A stretch of 64,000 nt of DNA from Streptomyces actuosus. GTDB taxonomy: Bacteria; Actinomycetota; Actinomycetes; Streptomycetales; Streptomycetaceae. The stretch's first letter is position 1. Every line of letters begins with the position of its first letter. Shown in pieces: positions 59,744 to 64,000 of this stretch. The position numbers and the translations under genes are program-made. Under the pieces are notes generated by a model that had not been told where the DNA came from, searched no databases, and saw only the letters and a list, made by a program, of their open reading frames with translations. The DNA is taken from contig NZ_JAFFZS010000018.1 in the NCBI RefSeq assembly GCF_016921115.1, positions 1-64,000 of the forward strand, given 5' to 3'.

Positions 59744-60751
59744 ATGCCTGCGACCAACCGCCAGATCCGTCTGGCAGCCCGCCCGGTGGGCGAGGTCAAA
59801 CCCGATGACTGGCAGCACTGTTCAGAGCCCGTCGACGAGCCGGGTCCGGGCCGCTTCGCGGGCCGGACACGCTTCATCTCCCTGGATCCGGCGATGCGGG
59901 GCTGGCTGGACGACCGTCCCTCGTACCTGCCGCCCGTCGGTATCGGCGACGTGATGCGCGCCGGATCGGTCGTGGAGGTCACCGCGTCCGACCACCCCGA
60001 CTTCCAGCCGGGGGATCACGTGGTCGGCACGTTCGGCGTGCAGGAGTACGTGGTCTCCGACGGCAGAGGCGCCATGAAGGTCGACACGTCCCTCGCACCG
60101 CCCTCGACGTATCTCGGCGCGCTGGGCATGCCCGGCATGACCGCCTACTTCGGCCTGCTGGACGTCGGGGCGCTGAAGGACGGTGAGACCGTCGTGGTGT
60201 CGGGGGCGGCCGGGGCGGTCGGCAGCATCGCCGGTCAGATAGCGAAGGCCAAGGGCTGCCGGGTCGTCGGCCTCGCCGGCGGGCCGGAGAAGTGCGCCAT
60301 GCTCACCGACGAACTGGGATTCGACGCGGTGATCGACTACCGCACCGAGGACGTCAGGAAGGAGCTGCGCCGGCATGCCCCGGACGGCATCGACGTCTAC
60401 TTCGACAATGTCGGAGGGGACATCCTCGACGCGGCCCTGACGCGACTGGCCATGCACGCGCGCGTCGTCGTCTGCGGTGCGATCAGCCAGTACAACAACA
60501 CCACGCCGGTCAAGGGCCCCTCCAACTACCTCTCGCTGCTGGTGCGCCGCGCGCGGATGGAGGGCTTCGTCGTGTTCGACTACGCCGAGCGCTACGCGCA
60601 GGCCGCTCGGGAGATCTCCGCCTGGATCGGAGCCGGCCGTATCAAGGTCAAGGAACACGTGGTGACGGGGAGCGTGGACGACTTCCCCGAGACGCTGGGG
60701 ATGCTCTTCCGCGGGGAGAACGTCGGCAAGCTCGTCCTGGAGCTGGCATGA
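59744..60751 (+). CDS. NADP-dependent MDR double-bond reductase
   Basis: A 335-residue zinc-free medium-chain reductase of the leukotriene-B4-dehydrogenase / CurA type. The opening NRQIRLAARPVGEVKPDDW, then LDPAMRGWLDD, TVVVSGAAGAVGSIAGQIAK for the nucleotide loop, VVGLAGGPEKCAMLTDELGF, DVYFDNVGGDILDAALTRL and CGAISQYNN are all diagnostic. These enzymes reduce the C=C bond of alpha,beta-unsaturated ketones or aldehydes. ATG 59744 follows AGGAGGC. The stop overlaps the next gene's ATG. Confidence 0.94.
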   Translation: MPATNRQIRLAARPVGEVKPDDWQHCSEPVDEPGPGRFAGRTRFISLDPAMRGWLDDRPSYLPPVGIGDVMRAGSVVEVTASDHPDFQPGDHVVGTFGVQEYVVSDGRGAMKVDTSLAPPSTYLGALGMPGMTAYFGLLDVGALKDGETVVVSGAAGAVGSIAGQIAKAKGCRVVGLAGGPEKCAMLTDELGFDAVIDYRTEDVRKELRRHAPDGIDVYFDNVGGDILDAALTRLAMHARVVVCGAISQYNNTTPVKGPSNYLSLLVRRARMEGFVVFDYAERYAQAAREISAWIGAGRIKVKEHVVTGSVDDFPETLGMLFRGENVGKLVLELA

Positions 60752-61545
60752 AAGCCGTCGAGAGCGCCGCCGGAACGGGACCGTCGGACGGCGCCTCACT
60801 CGAGGGCAAGGTCGCCATCGTCACCGGAGGTGCCGGCGGACTGGGCCGGGCCACGGCCCTGACGCTGGCCGAGGCGGGTGCGCGCGTGGTCGTCGCGGAT
60901 CTCGACCCGAGGGGTGGCCGGGAGGTGGCCGAGGCGGTCGGCGGGCACTTCCGCGCCTGTGACGTCTCGGACCCCGATGCCAACCGTGCCCTGGTGGACT
61001 TCACGGTGGAGCAGTGCGGCGGTGTCGACATCGCGTTGCTCAATGCCGGGGTGGCGACCGGATGCGGCCTCGGTGAGGACTTCGACCTGGCGCGCTACCG
61101 TCGCGCGATGGGAGCCAATCTCGACGGCGTGGTCTTCGGCACCCATGCGCTGCTGCCGGCGATGCGGGCCCGTGGCGGAGGGGCCATCGTGGCAACCGCG
61201 TCCCTCGCCGGCCTGGCGGCCGTACCGTTCGACCCCCTCTACGCGGCCAACAAGCACGCGGTCGTGGGACTCGCCCGCTCCCTGGGGCCGGCCCTCGCGT
61301 CGGAGAACGTGCGGTTCAACGCCGTCTGTCCGGGATTCGCCGAGTCGCGGATCATCGACCCGCTGCGCGACATGCTCGCCGAGCAGAGACTGCCGATCAT
61401 CCCGGCTCAGGTCGTGGCGGACACGGTGCTGCGGATCGTCACGGGCGACGGTACCGGCGCATGCTGGTTCATCCAGGCCGGCCGTGACCCGGAGCCGTTC
61501 CGTTTCCGCAACGTCCCCGGTCCGGGTGAGCCCGCCGCGGCGTGA
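60748..61545 (+). CDS. Short-chain dehydrogenase/reductase, coupled to the reductase
   Basis: A 265-residue classical SDR. The cofactor loop is VTGGAGGLGRATALTL, VVVADLDP suggests NAD preference, and NAGVATG stands for NNAG. Ser is in ATASLAGLAAV, Tyr/Lys in LYAANKHAVVGLARS. The tail lacks the usual GG-D-G ending and reads CWFIQAGRDPEPFRFRN. ATG 60748 overlaps the reductase stop (ATGA). Together the two enzymes could act on successive enone and hydroxyl groups of one substrate. Confidence 0.93.
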   Translation: MKAVESAAGTGPSDGASLEGKVAIVTGGAGGLGRATALTLAEAGARVVVADLDPRGGREVAEAVGGHFRACDVSDPDANRALVDFTVEQCGGVDIALLNAGVATGCGLGEDFDLARYRRAMGANLDGVVFGTHALLPAMRARGGGAIVATASLAGLAAVPFDPLYAANKHAVVGLARSLGPALASENVRFNAVCPGFAESRIIDPLRDMLAEQRLPIIPAQVVADTVLRIVTGDGTGACWFIQAGRDPEPFRFRNVPGPGEPAAA

Positions 61546-61768
61546 GGCCGGGACGCCCCGGGCCCGGGTGAGCGCACCGCCGCGTGGGACCGGGGCCCAT
61601 TTCTCCGGAGGGCGCGACGCACGGGTGCCTTCGGGCGACGACGGACCCGCACGACTCCTGCCGAGGGGCCTTGGGCCCGGACGTCCCGCCGAGGGCGGCG
61701 CCGTGCGTCACGGTCGTGCCCGGGCACCGGCCCGCGGGCGGAACGCCGCGCGAGGGCCGACGCCCGGG

Positions 61769-61802
61769 CACCGGCAGGCTCCGGGAACGGAGCCTGCCGG
61801 TG
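61769..61802. terminator. Terminator of the cyclophilin gene
   Basis: 14-bp perfect arms CACCGGCAGGCTCC / GGAGCCTGCCGGTG with loop GGGAAC, 12 bases beyond the cyclophilin stop on the minus strand. It probably also stops the SDR transcript. Confidence 0.8.
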
Positions 61803-61814
61803 TGCGGCGACGGC

Positions 61815-62312
61815 TCAGAGCTGCCCGCTGGCGGCGATGGTGACCTTCGCGCTGGTCGCGCCGCTGCGGCTGCCCAGCGACTCGATCTTCTTGACGAGCT
61901 TCATGCTCTCCTCGTCGGCGACCTCACCGAACACGACGTGCTTGCCGTCGAGCCACTGGGTGACGATCGTCGTGACGAAGAACTGGGAGCCGTTGGTGTT
62001 GGGGCCGGCGTTGGCCATGGACAGCAGGCCCGGCTTGCTGTGCTTCAGCTGGAAGTTCTCGTCGGCGAACTTCTCGCCGTAGATGCTCTTGCCGCCGGTG
62101 CCGTTGCCGCGGGTGAAGTCGCCGCCCTGGAGCATGAAGTCCGGGATGACGCGGTGGAAGCTCGAACCGGCGTAGCCGAAGCCCTTCTCGCCCGTGCACA
62201 GGGCGCGGAAGTTCTCGGCCGTCTTCGGGACGACGTCCTCGAAGAGGTTGAACACGATGCGCCCGGCGGGCTCGTCGTTGATCGTGATGTCGAAGTAGGT
62301 CTTGATCGTCAT
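61815..62312 (-). CDS. Peptidyl-prolyl cis-trans isomerase (cyclophilin A type)
   Basis: A 165-residue cytoplasmic cyclophilin. FNLFEDVVPKTAENFRALCT, SSFHRVIPDFMLQGGDFTRG, NGSQFFVTTIVTQWLDGKHV and VFGEVADEESMKLV are all present, including the catalytic Arg in FHRV and the Trp of the cyclosporin site (TQWLDG). The sequence is closer to eukaryotic CypA than to E. coli Ppi, as known for Streptomyces. ATG 62312 is the conserved MTIKTYFDI start. Confidence 0.96.
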   Translation of the reverse strand: MTIKTYFDITINDEPAGRIVFNLFEDVVPKTAENFRALCTGEKGFGYAGSSFHRVIPDFMLQGGDFTRGNGTGGKSIYGEKFADENFQLKHSKPGLLSMANAGPNTNGSQFFVTTIVTQWLDGKHVVFGEVADEESMKLVKKIESLGSRSGATSAKVTIAASGQL

Positions 62313-62474
62313 ACCCCCATCCTCCCAGCATCCGGGCGGGCCCGCGCACACGCCCCCCTCACCGCCCGCCCGTGTCGCCCGGCGGCCGCCTCGAAGTCAT
62401 GGGCATGGCGAACCAGCGGAGAAGTGTGGTCTGATCCGATCTCTCGGACCGCAAACGATCTTCAGGAGTTCCGC

Positions 62475-63617
62475 GTGCGCAAGCGCCTGCTCGTGACAGC
62501 CTTGTTGGCCACCACCATGTTCCTGCCGACCACCGGTGTCTCCACCGCGGCGGAGGCCCCCGTCGTCACGGGTGCCGTGTTCAACGACCCCAAGGGAACG
62601 ACGGCCCAGCAGAACGCCGTCAAGGACCACATCATCAAGGCGATCGACGGCACCCAGGGCGGGCGGCTGATCCGTGCCTCCCTGTACGCCCTGAAGGACC
62701 AGGACTACGCCGATGCCCTGATCCGCGCCCACCGGCGCGGCGTGAACATCCGCGTGGTGCTCGACCACGCGTACGCCGACTCCGCGGCCGTGCGGAGCCT
62801 TGAGACGGAGCTGGGTACGGACAGGTCCGTCTCGTCCTGGGTCCACGTGTGCGGGACCGCGGGAGCCTGCATCGCCACGGGCGGCACCAATCCGATCAAC
62901 CACAACAAGTTCTTCACCTTCTCCCGCATCGGCGATGTCGGCGTGGCCGAGGACGTGGTCATCCAGACGTCGGCCAACCAGACCTCGCTGAACGTCGCCA
63001 AATACTGGAACAACGCGTACACCGTGGTCGGCAACACCGCGCTGTACACCGCCTACGTCGACTACTTCAACGACCTGGCGGCGGAGAAGCGCACCGACGA
63101 CTACTACACGAGCGCGAAGGTCGGCACCGAGAAGTACTACTTCTTTCCGCAGTCCACGGGTGATGTGGTCGTCGACATCCTGCGGAACGTCTCCTGCACG
63201 GGTAACAGCACGGTCGGCACCCCCACGCACAAGTCCGTCGTCCGGGTCGCCGCCTTCGCCCTGCACCGCGACTCCGTCGCCCGGGCCCTCGCAGACCTCG
63301 CCGACGAGGGCTGCTCCGTGCAGATCGTCTACGCCGACAGCAACGACGAGGCGACCCTCAAGGGCCACGCCAACCTCTCGCTGAAGAAGCTCGACACCGC
63401 CGACGGCTACCTGGTCCACTCCAAGTACTTCACCGTCGAGGGCAACTACGCCGGACACCCCGACACGAAGTGGACCTTCACCGGCTCGCACAACCTCGAC
63501 GTGTCCTCCCTTCGCGACAACGACGAGGCACTGCTCCGCCTGGAGGGCGCCGCCGCGCACGACGCGTACGTCCGGAACTTCGACCTCCTGCGCTCGTACG
63601 CCGCCACGGTGTCCTGA
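62475..63617 (+). CDS. Secreted phospholipase-D-family protein
   Basis: A 380-residue exported protein of the PLD superfamily. The signal peptide is RKRLLVTALLATTMFLPTTG with cleavage near TAA-EA. The first half-site is INHNKFFTF followed by QTSANQTSLN. The second is LVHSKYFTVEG followed by FTGSHNLDVSS. Both His/Lys pairs are present, while the Asp of the classical HKD motif is not obvious. The fold may act as phospholipase, nuclease or transferase. Four Cys (VCGTAGACIA, VSCTG, EGCSV) suggest disulfides. GTG 62475 is preceded by CAGGAG. It is a single gene. Confidence 0.92.
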   Translation: MRKRLLVTALLATTMFLPTTGVSTAAEAPVVTGAVFNDPKGTTAQQNAVKDHIIKAIDGTQGGRLIRASLYALKDQDYADALIRAHRRGVNIRVVLDHAYADSAAVRSLETELGTDRSVSSWVHVCGTAGACIATGGTNPINHNKFFTFSRIGDVGVAEDVVIQTSANQTSLNVAKYWNNAYTVVGNTALYTAYVDYFNDLAAEKRTDDYYTSAKVGTEKYYFFPQSTGDVVVDILRNVSCTGNSTVGTPTHKSVVRVAAFALHRDSVARALADLADEGCSVQIVYADSNDEATLKGHANLSLKKLDTADGYLVHSKYFTVEGNYAGHPDTKWTFTGSHNLDVSSLRDNDEALLRLEGAAAHDAYVRNFDLLRSYAATVS

Positions 63618-63636
63618 ACGCGCACCTCCCGCCCGC

Positions 63637-63660
63637 ACGGGCCTGCCACGGCGGGCCCGT
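63637..63660. terminator. Hairpin after the PLD-family gene
   Basis: 7-bp arms ACGGGCC / GGCCCGT with a 10-base loop, 19 bases after the stop. Confidence 0.5.
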
Positions 63661-63716
63661 CCGTCCCGGCGCCGCACGGGTGACCTCCGCGGTGCGCGAG
63701 GCGCCGAGAGAACGGC

Positions 63717-63749
63717 ACTTGACCTCAAGTCCGGTTGAGTTCCTACCGT
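63717..63749 (+). promoter_or_regulatory. Promoter with MerR-type long spacer and dyad
   Basis: -35 TTGACC (63719-63724), a 19-base spacer, -10 TACCGT (63744-63749). The spacer holds CTCAA-N6-TTGAG (63724-63739), and ACTTGA-CC-TCAAGT (63717-63730) overlaps the -35. A 19-base spacer with a dyad inside is typical of MerR/SoxR-controlled promoters. It serves the MarR-type gene at 63812. Confidence 0.6.
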
Positions 63750-63811
63750 CGGTGTCGTCGAACCGGCTCGGGCGACGACGGCTCGGGTGACGACGAAAGG
63801 ACGCGCAGGCC

Positions 63812-64000
63812 ATGGAGTACTCGCACAGCGACGCCGAACTGATCGGGCAGCCCATCGGCTACTGGAGCTGGGCGGCCTACAAGGCCGTCGTCACCCGCAC
63901 CCGGGCAGCCCTCGCCGAACTGGGAACGACCCAGCCGCAGTGGTGGATCCTGGCCCAAGTCGCCCGCCCCGGCGCCGCCATGACCCGCGACGAGGCGATC
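63812..64000 (+). CDS. MarR-type regulator, N-terminal part (runs off window)
   Basis: The first 63 residues only: SDAELIGQPIGYWSWAAYKA, VVTRTRAALAELGTTQPQWW and ILAQVARPGAAMTRDEAI. This is the dimerisation helix and first helices of a MarR winged-helix domain (TQPQWWILAQVA is the usual helix-2 pattern). ATG 63812 is preceded by GAAAGGA. The ligand is unknown. Confidence 0.8.
   Translation, partial: MEYSHSDAELIGQPIGYWSWAAYKAVVTRTRAALAELGTTQPQWWILAQVARPGAAMTRDEAI

Noticed and set aside
1..64000. CRISPR arrays, insertion sequences, integrases, tRNA or rRNA genes
   Set aside because: None seen on reading; the only repeats are the short pairs listed.
1..64000. TTA (bldA-dependent) codons in the listed genes
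   Set aside because: A quick look at TTA/TAA strings found none in frame, but I could not scan every codon, so no claim is made.

Overview
The window is chromosomal DNA from an actinomycete, almost certainly Streptomyces. GC content is very high with near-total G/C at third codon positions. Many start codons are GTG, and genes are often coupled by 4-bp GTGA or ATGA overlaps. Typical Streptomyces families are present: GlgE, a conservon, SpoIIE-type phosphatase, SigB-type sigma factor, ANTAR protein, LAL regulator, PucR-type regulators, GH46 chitosanase and CYP154/CYP157-type P450s. I saw no rRNA, tRNA, CRISPR, insertion sequence or attachment site. Starts were chosen from ribosome-binding sites, overlaps and family lengths.

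Layout. 1-4 kb: glycogen / alpha-glucan metabolism, with the 5' part of glgE (minus strand), a DUF5133 gene, and a degenerate regulatory-ATPase gene coupled to glgX. 4-7.2 kb: a VOC protein, an ANTAR protein, a SigB-family sigma factor and an unknown protein. 7.5-12 kb: a stand-alone hemC, a secreted NLP (NPP1) protein, an ATP-dependent DNA ligase, and a coupled DoxX-like / peroxiredoxin pair. 12.2-17 kb: a PAS-GAF-PP2C-ATPase phosphatase, a YciO/Sua5 protein and a two-HTH regulator. 17.1-22.5 kb: a complete conservon (sensor ATPase, roadblock, DUF742, small GTPase, CYP157-like P450) with a second, CYP154-like P450, all six genes overlapping. 23-31.5 kb: a lipoprotein, two unknown proteins, a DHA2 efflux pump and a large LuxR-type regulator. 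31.8-35.8 kb: small stress-type proteins (65-aa protein, DUF2252 plus K+ channel, HdeD, SHOCT). 36-42.4 kb: chitosanase with a palindromic operator, pyruvate carboxylase, CPBP protease and an SRPBCC protein.

42.5-61.5 kb looks like an accessory catabolic region: alpha/beta hydrolase, SCO6745-family protein, thiolase, HAD hydrolase, two TetR and two PucR-type regulators, a full branched-chain-type ABC importer (livGFHMK order), SDR plus AhpD-like pair, an ActP-type monocarboxylate symporter with its DUF485 partner, and a double-bond reductase plus SDR pair. Near-identical palindromes (TACCGAC-N2-GTCGGTA type) lie upstream of the hydrolase operon, the symporter operon and the reductase operon. 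They suggest one TetR regulon spread over about 15 kb. This is the best candidate for an undescribed system: uptake and beta-oxidation-like breakdown of an unidentified organic acid. 61.8-64 kb: cyclophilin, a secreted phospholipase-D-family protein, and the start of a MarR-type gene behind a promoter of MerR-type geometry.

Convergent genes are mostly separated by strong perfect hairpins, listed as terminators.
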